Assembly: GCF_030052815.1 (NCBI RefSeq) | Contig: NW_026614695.1 | Location: 4,316,831 to 4,380,830, forward strand | DNA from: Hevea brasiliensis | Lineage: Eukaryota > Streptophyta > Magnoliopsida > Malpighiales > Euphorbiaceae | Reading direction: 5' to 3' | DNA: 64,000 bases | Part shown: positions 11,950 through 24,620 of the stretch, in pieces | How positions within the stretch are numbered: position 1 is the first letter of the stretch | How the letters are laid out: each line of letters starts with the position of its first letter | Notes under the pieces: model-generated | What the model saw: the letters and a program-made list of their open reading frames with translations, nothing else | Database searches by the model: none | What the model was told of the DNA's origin: nothing | Position numbers and translations under genes: made by a program

Positions 11950-12551
11950 TGTCACACCCCGGCTTAGTGGGCCCCAGCTCAAGCCCCTCTATGGGTGGCC
12001 ATCTTGCCAGCGTACCCCTCTAGAGGCCGGCGATGCAACTCAAATCGGTACTGTCCGCTTTGGTGGAGTTCAATCCCTTCGCCTGTGAGCTAGGATTGAA
12101 CCCATATCACCTCATTTGCTTCGCCTCTTACCAATTGAGGTAAGAGAGGCGAAGCAACCGTGAGGTGATATGGGTTCGAATCCTAGCTGCAGGCGTGGCG
12201 GGATTGAACTCCACCAAAGCGACAAGCATCGATTTGAGTTGCATCGCCGGCCTCTAGAGGGGTACGCTGGCAAGATGGCCACCCATAGAGGGGCTTGAGC
12301 TGGGGCCCACTAAGCCGGGGTATGACAATAAAAAAGGCGCCTTTTTTATTGCAGCTCAATTGGTAAGAGGCGAAGCAAATCCGTGAGGTGATATGGGTTC
12401 GAATCCTAGCTCTGCAGGGCGAAGGGATTGAACTCCACCAAAGCGGACAATACCGATTTGAGTTGCATCGCCGGCCTCTAGAGGGGTACGCTGGCAAGAT
12501 GGCCACCCATAGAGGGGCTTGAGCTGGGGCCCACTAAGCCGGGGTGTGACA
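11950..12551. mobile_element. tRNA-related foldback (SINE-like) cluster
   Basis: 602 bp made of three related ~190-220-bp units: one minus (about 11950-12137) and two plus (about 12138-12326 and 12327-12551). Each unit has a tRNA-like head: A-box-like CAGCTCAATTGGTAAGAGG (12352-12370) and B box GGTTCGAATCC (12173-12183, 12396-12406; minus-strand variant at 12093-12103). A GC-rich body follows and ends CCGGGGTGTGACA. Because the outer units are inverted, the element starts TGTCACACCCC and ends with its reverse complement, like LTR ends. A perfect 24-bp palindrome sits at 12327-12350. Flanks are GAGGA (left) and TTGGT (right), so its own target duplication is split by the inversion. The open frames through it are not genes. 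Confidence 0.65.
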
Positions 12552-14522
12552 TTGGTGGTCTTCACCAAAGTTGTAGCCCTATGTCTAGGCTTTCCAACAG
12601 TATAAATTTCTAGTCATTTGGACCAGTTTTGAGTGAGTTATGACCAAAATACTGACTACTGTTCATATGGTCAAAATTCTGGGTTTTCATGTCATGCAAT
12701 TCTGGATTTAAGCAATCTTTTAGGTCACTTCTAGGTAGAATTTGGGCAACACTTCCACATGAAAGTTAGCCTATTTTATGTCTAGTTTTGCCTCCAATTG
12801 GCCTCATACCAATTGGGATCACAATTTTACACTTATAGCTCAATTTAGTTACTGCCCTTATATACTTTTCTCAACACCAACCACATGCATTTTTACTTGC
12901 TAAATCTCATACCAATTCTGATTTGGTATGGTACCAAATCCATTCCTCACTTTACATTATAGTTAATTTGGGTAGTATATAACCAATTGACAATACACAA
13001 ATTACAATTCTAATTCACCAAATCCAATTCTAACAATATATACACATAATCACTCCTAACCATAACATATAACTTCACCACTACCATAACATATAACTTC
13101 ACCTCTAATTTACATACACATTTAGCAATCTTTAAGACCACAATTCATCAAACAACTTCATGAATTCTAGCATTCTTCAAGAAGTTAGCAAGCTGCCGAA
13201 TTGTAAAGCCTCCCATAATTGCTTTCAAGCTCCAATTTTCACTTGGTCAATTATCACATATACATAAAGTTAACTTACTAACACCTTAAATCACATTAAT
13301 CAACATTAATTGTCCACAATACATGTAAGAATAGTTCATTTAGTATACAATTCCATGGCTTTCCATTTAAGTAATTACACAGAAAATTTCAAACTCCAAA
13401 TTAATTTCCAATTCAAGAACTCAACTTCAACATACACCAATAATTAACCTACTAGTACTTTTATTTACTTCAATAAACATCAATACCAATTCCCATAAAC
13501 TAAATATAAGAAAAACTCAACATCGTTAACTCTCATGGCTGCCAAAATTGAACAATTCAATAACTCAACAAATCCTTCAATTCTCTTCACCATTCAACTC
13601 ACCTCAACCTAATAATCAAGTTTACTAAAGAAAGGAAGAAGAAATGGACACTTACCTCTTTTGGGCTTTCCTAAATCTTCACTAAAACTCTCCTTTCTTG
13701 CTCCCAATAGCTTCCCTAAGTTGAGTAGGCAAAGATTAATGAAGGAAATGAGTGTGAAAGGTGGCTAGAAATGGAGTGCATGAAGGTTGATCAAGCTTCG
13801 GCTATGGAGGTTTAATGGTGGATGTATTCAGCTAGGTGTATGGGAGGTTAAAGATGCACTAAAATTCTGTCCACTTTACTTTATATAGATCCCATAATTC
13901 ATGGTTAGTGGAGCACTAATTGATATTTAAATGATAAAATTAATCCAAGTCCCTTTAATTGCAATTTTGCCACCAATCTTTCACTATTAAATTATATACC
14001 CAATTTCTTATTTTTATGGCATTTTAAAAATGTAATACCACTTATTATTAATGGACATTGATGTCAAAAGTCAACTCTAGGTGTCAAATGATCAAAATGC
14101 CCCTCTTCGGGTTGTATTTTTGATTTTTCGATAACACCGATTTTTATTGGTTTCTTGAATTTTTCATTTTTCTTTGTACTAATTCTTTAATTTTCTTTGA
14201 CATTTCTAATGTCAATTATACTTCAATAAGTCATTAATTATGTCTCAAAACTTAATTCCGAGGGTTCTTCGCGGTCCGGTCATTATTGCTTGCTAGTAAC
14301 TTTCAAAGTCACCCATCGCTTCGTGCTCATTGCTTAACTTAGTTTCACTTTCTCTCTTTTATTTTTCTTTAATTTTTCTTATATTTTCTTTTTATTTATT
14401 TCATCATTTTATGCTTGTTTATTATCACTGAAGTGTAGTTTCAGACATCATGACTTGTCCGGACTGACATTAGGTCACTGAAGTAGTCGAATGTACGAAC
14501 TATGTAAAGTGAGGGCGTTACA
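12552..14522 (-). mobile_element. 5' LTR of element D, first part (inverted)
   Basis: Reading minus from 14522, this starts TGTAACGCCCTCAC and matches the D 3' LTR at 54428-55394. It ends at ACCAA (minus strand of 12552-12556). The LTR continues at 49341 (ACCAAGCCC) and ends at 52295. The homologous X LTR reads straight through the equivalent point (around 40104, minus), confirming the join. Combined length about 4.9 kb. No coding content. At 14522 it abuts an A-like LTR into which D inserted. Confidence 0.8.
13880..13889 (-). promoter_or_regulatory. TATA box in the D 5' LTR
   Basis: CTATATAAAG on the minus strand, the same sequence and context as in the D 3' LTR at 55063-55072. Confidence 0.5.
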
Positions 14523-17500
14523 AGGTGCATATTACATACAATTTCCTAATTTTCATTACAACATAATAAACAATTATAATGCACAAATTACATAATATGA
14601 CTAATGTGAGCCCTGTCTTCATGCATTGCTGAGGAGGTGACAACCTTGAATACTTCAGACACTTCCGCAGATCTAGACTCCAAAAATCCCAGTCAATTGC
14701 CCACCAAATTTTAACTTTAGTACCTACACGAAGGAAACAATCCATCGTGCTAAGCATTGCTGCTCAGTGGTGCAATAATATAACAAGTAAATAATATACA
14801 AATAAAGAAAGAAATGGATTATACTTTGGATACTCTGGAATTTAATCTAATTTAATATAATACTTCTAGTATCAACTATCTTTCGTTCTAATTTATTCCT
14901 CTTAAGAAGCATTTTATTCCTAAATTCACAGTAGTAATATACTTATATCTCTTTCGCAAATCTTTTTATCATTTCATTCAATACTTTCTAGGTTATCGCA
15001 GATTATTTCATAATAATTAAATTTTAATATCATTCCAATTTATTTTAATTCTTTCTACTAAATAACTAATCTAATTTATTTTAAATATTCTTACTCTTTT
15101 ATTTAATTGCTAATATTTTCAGTTGCTATTATTCTTAACTCATTTCAATAAATTTCACTGTCCAAGCAACCTATGATAGGTTGACTAAACTGGATAACGG
15201 GTCGTTGGCACTGGACACCGCGGTACCTCGGGCTGCCATACCATGGGACGTGAAATGTGAAACGTCAACCACGTATGCAATTAGAGTGGCTAAAAAGCCA
15301 TGATAACATATCAGTATGCTTAAAAGCCATGATAATATATAATCAGACATAAAAGCCATGAGTGCAGGCATAAAGCCATGAATACATGCATAAAGCCTTG
15401 TGCAGTACTGCTAAAAACAATACCCTATTAGCATGCCAATCTATCCAATCTGACACACTTGTCTAGGCTACATAGGTACCATTAAGTGTTATTATGTTTT
15501 ATTATTTCATTATTTCATTATAAGCTCCAATAATAATTTATAATATTTCAATTCTATTCCTAACAAAAGTATAAATTTCTAAAATACAATTCTACATAAT
15601 TTATGCTTTCATTATAATTTATATATTCATTTGATTATTCATATGATCACAATTCACATCAATTATCCTTCTATACCATTGTACTCAAAGTACTTTTCCT
15701 TTCTACAATAATGAGAACTAATGTCTCATTCATACATTAACATGATCCATTTATTCATTACACTATTTATATAACTTATCATTTGCAATTTAAGTTTTAG
15801 TCCTTTGCATTAATATTATTGAGGTTACTATTCACTTGACCATTTCCCTTCAAAGGTTGACTTTTTAATTCATAACAGTTACATAGGTTCTAACCACATG
15901 AAATTACCACATTTTGGTTCACAAAAGTGTTGGCATTGGTTGCCAATCAATACTTCAAACCAATATGAAATAAATAAAAAATTTCAGTTTTAGGTGCTAC
16001 AATTTACTGTTCATTAGGCACTTATACAGTGAGAATTTGGTAAACTTTCCTTCATCAAAGTTGTTCCTTTATGTGTCTTCTTTAATTCCTTTTTTGAATC
16101 ACTCCATTTGGAGTTTTCTAGCTCAAGTTATACAAATTTCAATAAGGCTGGCCGGATTGGTATCTACCCAGAATTTCTGAGCAGAAACCAAATCTGGTAG
16201 TTTTGGTGTCCTGACTTTGATGAATAATTTCATTAAGTTCTGGTCAAAATTTAGAGTTATGTTCTTCATGAAATTTTTTCTAAATTGTCTAAGATTTCCA
16301 TTGATATAAAATTCTGGTCAATTGGACATTTCTACACTGAGTTATGGCCAAATGAACAAACAGTCACTTTTACCAGGTCTAGAATTGGTTACTCGAATTT
16401 GGTCAATTTTTAGGGTATTCTAAGTTTGTTTTCTAGGCAAGGTTTATTCATCAAAGTTGTGACATTATGTGTCTAGTTTCATTTCCAATTAGCCTTGCAC
16501 CAATTAAACCTACACCACTCAAGTTACAGCTGCCCAAACATTTTGGACTCATATCTAGCCCTGTAGGTCCTATGAGGCAGCATACCCAACCTCAAATCCA
16601 AAGCCATAATTCACTTCAATTACTCATCAAACATAGCCAAATAGTTACTAATTGACCATTAGGACTTCCATTCACCATCACATGAGCAAAACCCTAACTT
16701 CATGCCTCAAACCCTAATTCTCAAATATTCAAATCCTATTTCACACACATCAATTTACGTTCAAAGTCTCATAATCACCATCAAAGCGACCCATAAACAT
16801 CTTTAATTGCATCAAAACTCATCAAACACTTTCCTAATTCATGGCTGCCAAAAATGAAAGTGGCTTAGACATGGATATTTTCTTTCAATTCTTTCAAATT
16901 CTAAGTCAATTTGTGCTTCCAACATGAAATCTAAAGAGAAATTAAAGAGTAGTAGCACTAACATTTTTTAGCAGAATTTTTCCAAGCTTAAACTTCACTT
17001 TCTCTTCAATTCTTGGCAGCCATACACTTCCCCAAGAGGTGTAAACAAGTTTTAATGAAGGGAGTGTAGGGTTTAGTGGTGAGAATTCATGGGAATGGAA
17101 GAGAGAGATGAAACAACACTCATGGAGGTTGAGAGAAAGGTGTGCCGGCTGGTTAAGAAGGTGAAGCTGCAATTCTTTTTATTTTGTCTCAATTATATCT
17201 TTTTACTTGTTTTAGGAGGGCTTGTTTAAATGTGATTGGTGGGAGCTTTTTAATGACATCATAATGAGGTCATAATTTGCATTTTATCTCATTTTCTTTT
17301 CTTTTTTTCGCTACTCATTTTTAATTATTTTTTGACCAATATTAATTCATATTTTATGTCATATAATTCACCCACTTAAATGAACAAGTCAGTTAAAAAT
17401 CATCTCTAAAGGCGAAATAACCAAAATGCCCTTCATTTTACTTAACAGACTAAAATTGTCTGTACTGATCTAAAAATTTTTCTAAGCATTTTCTTGGCAT

Positions 17501-17816
17501 TCTAATGCCATCGAAACCTCAATGACTCTTCTCTGGAGTTCCAAAAATTATTTTATGGAATTTCCCTTAGGTTTAGGGCTCCTAGCTGTTTTTACAGCAA
17601 CTTCCTGTTAAGGTCACCCATCACCGGGGCACCGGCTCATTTAACTTTATTGTATTTCATTTCTAAAATTTTTCTAAATTTTTTCTTATCATTATTTAGT
17701 CTATTGATGACTCCTCACTCTGGTCTGAATATAGTTCCAGTCATTCTAGCTGTCCAAACAGACATTGGTCATCGGAACAATCGAATGCACGGACTAGCTA
17801 AAGTGAGGGTGTTACA
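14523..17816 (-). mobile_element. A-like LTR, copy 1 of the tandem array (truncated)
   Basis: Minus-strand LTR whose start (TGTAACACCC read minus) is at 17816. It is cut at 14523 by the start of LTR D, about 390 bp short of its 3' end. Nearly identical to copy 2: the 66-codon open frames at 15171-15371 and 26526-26726 have identical translations. Stem-loop block near 14710-14770, ~20-bp CATGGCTTTATG-like repeats near 15290-15390. Confidence 0.85.
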
Positions 17817-18029
17817 ATTCTTCCCTTCTAACAAAAATTTCGTCCTCAAAATTTACCCAGTGTAAATAGTCGAGCAGCTGCTGCCTCCTTATTTCTTCAC
17901 CTTACCAGAGAAAACAGATCTGCATTAGTGTCACCTTGACTCATATGAATGCAATTCATGTTATGCACACAATCGTATTCTATCTATCGATGCCTAGGAA
18001 CACCTAAACCGTGCTCTGATACCAATAAA
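17817..18029 (-). mobile_element. 213-bp interior 1 of the A-like tandem array
   Basis: Read minus: a degenerate primer-binding site TGGTATCAGAGCACGG just after the neighbouring LTR end, the shared leader and the polypurine tract next to copy 1. Same length as the interior of element A and no coding sequence. Confidence 0.85.
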
Positions 18030-18882
18030 TGTAACACTCCTTACCCATCTACAGTGTAGCTGAGCAAGACATGTCACACTCGGTACCGGAGCACCCTATC
18101 TTATCTTACTTTATTCTTTTAATAATTTGTTCTTGTTATATTTTAATATCAATAATTTTTCTTAGGAGAACCCAGCGGAGTTTCCCCTATTTCTATAATT
18201 ATTTAGCGTATCTCACTATTCACCTATTTTAAAATCTCAACAATATTTTCCATACAATAATTCATCCATACTCATATCATCATTTCAAAAATCATTATGC
18301 AATTCAAATCCATACTCATTTGTACAAATTCATTCATGCTTATTACATATTTCAAAATTCTCAATTTCATTAGTTTACATATTTGCAAACTAATTGCATA
18401 AATTCATAATTTACATCTGGTGCATATTGCATATAATTTCCTAATTTTCATTATAACATAATAAATAATTATAATGCACAAATTACATAATATGACTAAT
18501 GTGAGCCCTATCTACATGCATTGCTAAGGAGGTGACAACCTTGAATACTTAAGACACTTCCGCAGATCTGGACTCCAAAAATCCCAGTCAATTGCCCATC
18601 GGATTTTAACTTCAGTACTTGCACGACAGAAACAATCCATTACGCTAAGCATCGCTGCTTAGTGGTGCAATAAGATAACAAGAAAATAATATACAAATAA
18701 AGAAAGAAATGGATTATACTTTGGATACTTTGGAATTTAATCTAATTTAATATAATACTTCTAGTATTAACTATCTTTCGTTCTAATTTATTCCTCTTAA
18801 GAAGCAATTTATTCCTAAATTCACAGTAGTAATATACTTATATCTCTTTCGCAAATCTTTTTATCATTTCATTCAATACTTT
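18030..18882 (-). mobile_element. A-like LTR, copy 2, first part
   Basis: Starts (plus strand) TGTAACACTCC, the complement of the LTR 3' end. Stops at ACTTT (18878-18882), the target duplication of the Athila-like element, and resumes at 26338. Confidence 0.88.
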
Positions 18883-20586
18883 TGATGGTTGTCGAATCGA
18901 CCAAAATTTAAATTAACTGAAATTACCAACTATAAAATATTTTCTGCCGCAAGTGGTAAATCCAAGTTGAACCCTAGAGACTGAATTACTAAAATTTCGT
19001 GCACTTGTGTAATGGAAAAAGAAAGAAACAAAGGTTGGGGGGGGGGGGTAATTCACAGTCCAAAGAAGAAATCAGAAATCAGAAATTAAGAACTAAAATT
19101 AAATATGAAACTCTCAAATTAAACAAACTTCAGTCCAAGATAATTCTCAATCCAATGCATTGATTCTATCATAGACAAAAGAAATATAATTATCTCTTAT
19201 TGAATACTTAACGTAGATTTACCAAACAGTGAGGTAAACCCCTGACTTCCCTATACTCATCAATTCTAGCCCAGCACTCTTGTTGACTCTAATTATTAAC
19301 AGAATTGGTATTAAGCAATCCTCATCAAAGTAATAACTGCTTTAAGAATAGGAAGTAGTTAAGCTGAACAACAATCTATGAAGTATAAATTATTTAATTC
19401 ACCCTATTGTTTCCTTAGGTTATTATCGAAAACTGGGATCATAATCAATAAATTCTAATTGCTACTCATGTTCAATCTTACACAACAATTACGATTTATG
19501 AAGATAAACTAGCAATTGATCACATCAAACAATTAACTAATAAGCCTTTTTAGCAAATCATTCAATAGATCAAAGATAATGAAATCAGAAAATAACATAT
19601 ATTCAAAAAGACATAAATTAAATTAAGAACCTGGCCTCACAAATCAAGCAAAAGAACTTGAATCCCTTGAACTGAATTAAAAACTTAGCCACTCATGTAC
19701 ATGGCTTATAGAAAATTGAAGAAGAAATCTAAAAAAAAAAAGAATGGAGAATGAAGGTGTTTTTGAGATCGAGAGGCTGTTGAATGGTGTGTTTTAGCTG
19801 CTGCCCAAAGGCGCACTTATAATCAAAAACCTAATCCCAAAGATAGGAACCAAACTAGGAAAAATTTTGAAATTCAAAAGATAGATTTTCAGCCTGCATT
19901 CACGTCTCTGAAATCAAGGCCATTTTTCAGTGACTTCCTTCCAAATCTGTCTTTACCTTCTTTAAGAAAGTTGTAGCCCTATTTCTTAGCTTTCCAACGG
20001 GTACTCATTTGCCCAAATTCAAGGTCTACAGCTCAAGTTGTGGCCCAAAAACTGGGACTGCTTCAGACAGACGGTCCAGCCCATAGTAATGACTTCATTA
20101 CCGTTTTTGACAACTAAAATGGCCTTATCTTGCTTCCAGACCTTCATAGAAGTTGTAGAGGTGGCTCTTAAGGTTCAATTGGGCTAAGGCTTGCTTCATT
20201 TGGACATCTGAAACTCCAGATACAAAATAAATACTGAAACTAGTCGTGACACATCAAGTTTGGGCTTTTGCAATAGATCCATAGCTCATTTTGTCAACCT
20301 GGAGACTGATTTGGGCTTTGGTCCCTTTTTATCATTTGAAGTGCTCTATCTTAGCTTTTCAATGTATTAATCAGCAATCAATTTGGAGACCCACAACTTT
20401 AGAAACACCTAAAAAATACAGCAAAAGTCAAATGCTGAAAATTTCTCCATTTAACACAATTATTCTGCAACTATCTAAAAATATGCCTAAATGATAAATA
20501 TACTTTAGTCAACTGAATTATGCATAAAAACACACTAGAAACACTAAATGTGATGAGAGTAAAATTAATAAATTATACACTTATTA
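18883..20586 (-). repeat. 3' LTR of the Athila-like element
   Basis: 1704 bp, TG start on the plus strand at 18883; the other end is TTATTA where the sister LTR has TTATCA. Holds a run of 12 G at 19037-19048. Visibly diverged from the 5' LTR (more than ten differences in the first 100 bp), so not a recent insertion. Confidence 0.85.
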
Positions 20587-21714
20587 AATTCCCCCACACT
20601 TATTCCATGCTTGTCCTCAAACATGACTTAAACTCTCAATTAACTCTACTTAGAAGTTCCTTAACTTCACCCTATCACAACATTCTTTAACAAAAGATTA
20701 AAAGTTTGAAAGAAGAGGCAAGTAAGGTAATAACCATCACAACAAATTTCATCAACACCATACCAATATATCAATAATTTTTCAACACAAAATAAAAGGC
20801 TTGAAATCAATTAAGCTCACACAATTAAAGTTCCATAAAATTTTAAATCAATACACACCAAAACACAAGGCTAATTTATCAAGGCACAACAATTATAGCT
20901 CTTTGCAAATCTTAGGGGAGATAGAAATACCTTTTTTTTTATTTGAAATTGGTACTTCTCTCTTGGCACAGTTATTATTATTATTATTTTTATTTCAACC
21001 GTCACCTTCAGAAAAGTACATTCCTAATATCCTAGCTAGCTTTTGGCCTGAGAATCGACATGGGGTTCATGAAGACCCCTAGTTAGTTTGCTTAACTAAA
21101 ATAGCGGAGCAATTTTCAAGTTCAACATTTTATTTCCCCCAATTTTGCATCTATATATTATAAAGTACCCTGATAGATTAAACAAAGTTCTGAAATATGC
21201 ATAACATTAGTTTAAAGCACACATAACTAATCATTTCACCATTAAATAAAGCCTAAATGATTTATGCAGGAAAAAAAAAATTGTTCTATGGTATGGAGAA
21301 AAGGGAAAATCCATCATTAAATTTACTATTACCTTGCCTAAAATCTCAAAAATTCAACCTAAAATAGAAAAGTCATTTCAAGGACAAAGCACTTCTCTCC
21401 GAGAGTTAATATAGAATCATGAATCAAGCTTATGAGAATAAATTTTAATTTATTTTTATTTTTATTTTTATTTTTATTTTTATTTTTTTAAATAATTAAA
21501 AAGATTGCAACAACAAATTTCTCCTCCCTCACACTTAAAACTTACTTGTCCCTAGTGTAAAGCCCAAGTGAAAAAGAAAAGAAAAAAAAAGGCTAGAAAA
21601 TAAAATAAAATAAGGGAAAGAAAACAAATCTGATTGTGGCTAACAAGCCACCCATGGGTTGCCTCCCAAGTAGCGCCTTTGTTTAACGTCATTAGCTCAA
21701 CATGACAAAGCTCC
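20587..21714 (-). mobile_element. 3' non-coding region of the Athila-like element
   Basis: Between the integrase remnant and the 3' LTR. The polypurine tract AGTGTGGGGGAATT (minus) lies at 20587-20600. Simple ATTTTT repeats are at about 21450-21487 and TTA repeats near 20962. No gene seen. Confidence 0.7.
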
Positions 21715-22725
21715 TTAATCCACTAAATGCTCCTGAAACCCCTCATAAAATGACTTGAGTTCATGACCGTTGACCTTGAACACTTTGTTAGTTTCTAAAC
21801 TTTGAATTTTAACTGCACCATAAGGAAACACATTAGTAACAACAAAGGGTCCAACTCAATGAGAACGCAACTTACCATGCATCAGCTTTAATATGGAATT
21901 ACACAATAAAACTCTTTGTCCAATCACAAACTGCTTCCTTATTTTGTCATGGAATGCCTTTGTCTTTTCTTTATAGATCCTAGAATTCTCATAAGCCTTG
22001 AGGCGAATTTCCTCTAATTCATGCAAATGTGATTTTCTTTCTAACTCATCCTCTATGCTTAACTTATAAACATCCTGCACAAATGTATCAACAACATCAA
22101 TAAAAAAAACATAATGATTATTAGCAAGATACTTCATGGAATCAAAGATATTAAATTTGACAGTCTCTCCATCAAACTCCATGGTTAAGGAACCATCATC
22201 CACATCAATTTTTGTCTTGGCAGTTTTTAGGAAAGGTCTTCCAAACAAAATCAAAGCTGAATTTGATGAGAAAGCACTATCCTCCATATCCAGAATGTAA
22301 AAATCTGCAGGAAAAATCAATTCTCCAAGCTGCACCAACACATCCTCAACTACTCCCAATGGGTAAGCATTAGAACGATAAGCTAATTGAATAATGACAC
22401 TAGTTTCTTTCAAAGGACCCAAATTCAAAGTCTGGAAAACTGAATATGACATGACATTAATAGATGCTCCTAAATCTGCCATTGCATATTCAAATTTAGA
22501 ATCAGCTATTCTGTAGGGAATATAAAATGAACTTGGATCCTTACACTTAGGGGGTAATTTACATTGAATTAATGCTGACACATTTTCCCCCACACTGATC
22601 TTCTCATTATTCCTCAACTTGTGCTTTGTAGTGCATAACTCCTTAAGGAATTTAGTATACCTGGGAATTTGTTTGATCGCATCAAGTAAAGGTATATTAA
22701 CCTCTACCTTCCTGAAAGTCTCCAA
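21715..22725 (-). pseudogene. Athila-like protease fused to integrase C-terminus
   Basis: An open frame of 289 codons (22725 down to 21856). Residues 1-225 are gag C-terminus and aspartic protease, with active-site motif DLGAS at residues 84-88 (about 22476-22462) and the flap/core region through LFGRPFLKTAK. Near residue 228 (about 22040) the sequence jumps to the integrase C-terminal region (HELEEIRLKAYENSRIYKEK). An in-frame TGA at 21856 interrupts that region; the same frame then continues, ending in ELKSFYEGFQEHL and a stop at 21715-21717. A deletion of several kilobases, removing RT, RNase H and the integrase core, explains the join. The unusual point is that the junction keeps the reading frame. 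Confidence 0.82.
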
Positions 22726-22737
22726 AATTTCTTTCTC

Positions 22738-24127
22738 TTATTCTTCTTTCTTATTTTTAGCCAACCTGCATGGGAATGGGGGAAGAACAGAATTATTAAT
22801 CTTATTCAGTTTAGGTTCAGTATTTACCTCAACTTTAGGAACTTCAGACTCTTTTGCTCCTTGCTTCTTCTTTTTTATTGGCTCATGTGGAGTCTGATTA
22901 TCAACTTCTTTCCCACTCCGCAATAGTATAGCACTCGCATTTTCTCTAGGGTTCATGACTGTTTGTGATGGAAGCTTTCTAGAACCTTGAGCTTCCAGCT
23001 TACTCACAGATAAAGCTAACTGACCAATCTGCCTCTCTATATTTTGAATGCTATTTTTGGTCTCCTGTTAAAACTATTGTGTATTGTTAGCCAAAGCCTT
23101 AACAATTTCATCAAGTGACATACCTTGATTTGAGGGAGGTGGAGGTGGTAGATTCACTTGTCTCTGCTACTGGTATCAGTTTTGCACTGGTTGATTCCCA
23201 TAACTCAGATTGGGATGATCTCGCCATCCTAGATTATAAGTATTAGAAAAGGGATCATACCTACGTTGTGGCTGTCCATAATTTCCTACTGCATTAGCAT
23301 GTTGCATTGATTCATCCTCTTGTAATGCAGGACACATGTCAGTAGCGTGACCCGAACCCGAACAAATTCCACATACCTTAATAGTTTGCATGTTCCCTAC
23401 AGCCAATTGCCTCACCAAAGAAGTTAAATCAGAAATCTGTTTCTTAAGGTTAGATGTACTTACCTCATTAACCTTATTAGGTGCGTGATCCATTCTCATT
23501 CCAAACTGCTGAGAGTTTGCTGCCATGTTAGCGATCAGCCTCCTTACTTCTTCTGGTAGCTTTGTCAACCAAAGCTCCTTCACTGGCAGCATCTATCATA
23601 TTGCAGTCCATTGGTAGAAATCCCTCATAAAAATACTGAATCAATAGCTGCTCACTTATTTGATGATGGGGACAGCTTGCACACAGTTTCTTAAATCGCT
23701 CCCAATACTCATATAAGCTCTCTCCATTGTACTGCCGGATACCACAAATTTCTTTTCTTATGTTGGCAGCATGGGAAGCAGGAAAATACTTCTCCAGAAA
23801 TATCTGATTTATCCCATTCCATTAGTTGACGGATCCGGAAGGAAGGTAATACAACCAATCCTTAGCTGCGCCTTCCAGTGAGAAAGGGAAAGCTCAAAGC
23901 TTGATTTGATCCTCTAAAACTCCTTGAGGTTTCATGCTGGAACACACAACATGAAATTCTTTTAGATGCATATGTGGATCCTCACCTACAAGACCATGAA
24001 ATTTAGGCAACAAATGGATTAGTCCAGATTTCAACTAAAAAGCAACATTTAAAGCAGGGTATTGAATACACAAAGGCTGTTGGTTTAGATCACGAGCAGC
24101 CAACTCTTTCAAAGTCCTAGCAGCCAT
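22738..24127 (-). pseudogene. Athila-like gag, broken
   Basis: Capsid-type gag of an Athila-like element, read on the minus strand from an ATG at 24125-24127. Recognisable conserved blocks: GLIHLLPKFHGL, FPFSLEGAAKDWLY, RKEICGIRQ, YEYWERFKKLCASCPHHQISEQLLIQYFYEG. A zinc knuckle CGICSGSGHATDMC (CX2CX4HX4C) is at 23332-23373. The C-terminal part (22738-23007) contains the ENASAILLRSGKE region that precedes protease in this group. Several in-frame stops and at least one frame change (near 23590 and between 23007 and 23176) break it. Confidence 0.85.
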
Positions 24128-24595
24128 GGTTTTGATTTTGAAATTTGAATCTGAATCTGAATCCGAACTTAATTCCCTTGAAGATTACACTCCTTCAGAT
24201 GTACTCAAAATCTGCCTAGCCTACTTATCTAATTTTCTCAACCGTTTAGCTGTTTTTTCTACTTCTGGATCAAAGATCAACTCACCAGATTGAGAAGTTC
24301 TTGTCATAAACAAAAGAATCAAAGTAAAAACAGAAAAATGCCTCAAAACCCTAGAAAATAATCGAATTTGGCCTCAAGAGTGTAGGGCCAAGAAATCCTA
24401 TGGATTAATTAGTCTTGATTAGAGCATTATTTCCTTCAAAATAGGTATGGGCCACCCTCCAAATTCAACCAAACTTCTTGATGAATAGTAACACCGTAAT
24501 TTTTTTTTTCAAAACCTGAAAACAGCAACACTCCACAAACAAAGTTAATAAATGAATATCCTAACACTAAAAACACGAAATCCGATAAACTTTAG

Positions 24596-24613
24596 TCTCC
24601 GACAACGGTGCTA
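24596..24613 (-). promoter_or_regulatory. Primer-binding site, tRNA-Asp type
   Basis: Minus strand TAGCACCGTTGTCGGAGA, a slightly mutated match to the tRNA-Asp-complementary site used by Athila/Tat elements, 7 bp from the 5' LTR. Confidence 0.7.
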
Positions 24614-24620
24614 AAATTCT

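Noticed and set aside
12351..12420. A tRNA gene, because A and B boxes are near perfect
   Set aside because: No acceptor-stem pairing or anticodon arm could be folded. The unit continues into a repeat body and is present three times, so it is SINE-like.
11900..12568. Three overlapping frames sharing the peptide PRLSGPQLKPLYGWPSCQ
   Set aside because: They read through the tRNA-related repeat units in whichever frame is open. No start context and no family resemblance.
15171..15371. A 66-codon minus-strand frame with an identical translation at 26526-26726, suggesting a duplicated small gene
   Set aside because: Both lie at the same place in two copies of the same LTR; a third copy has a broken version. 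The identity is due to LTR duplication, not protein selection.
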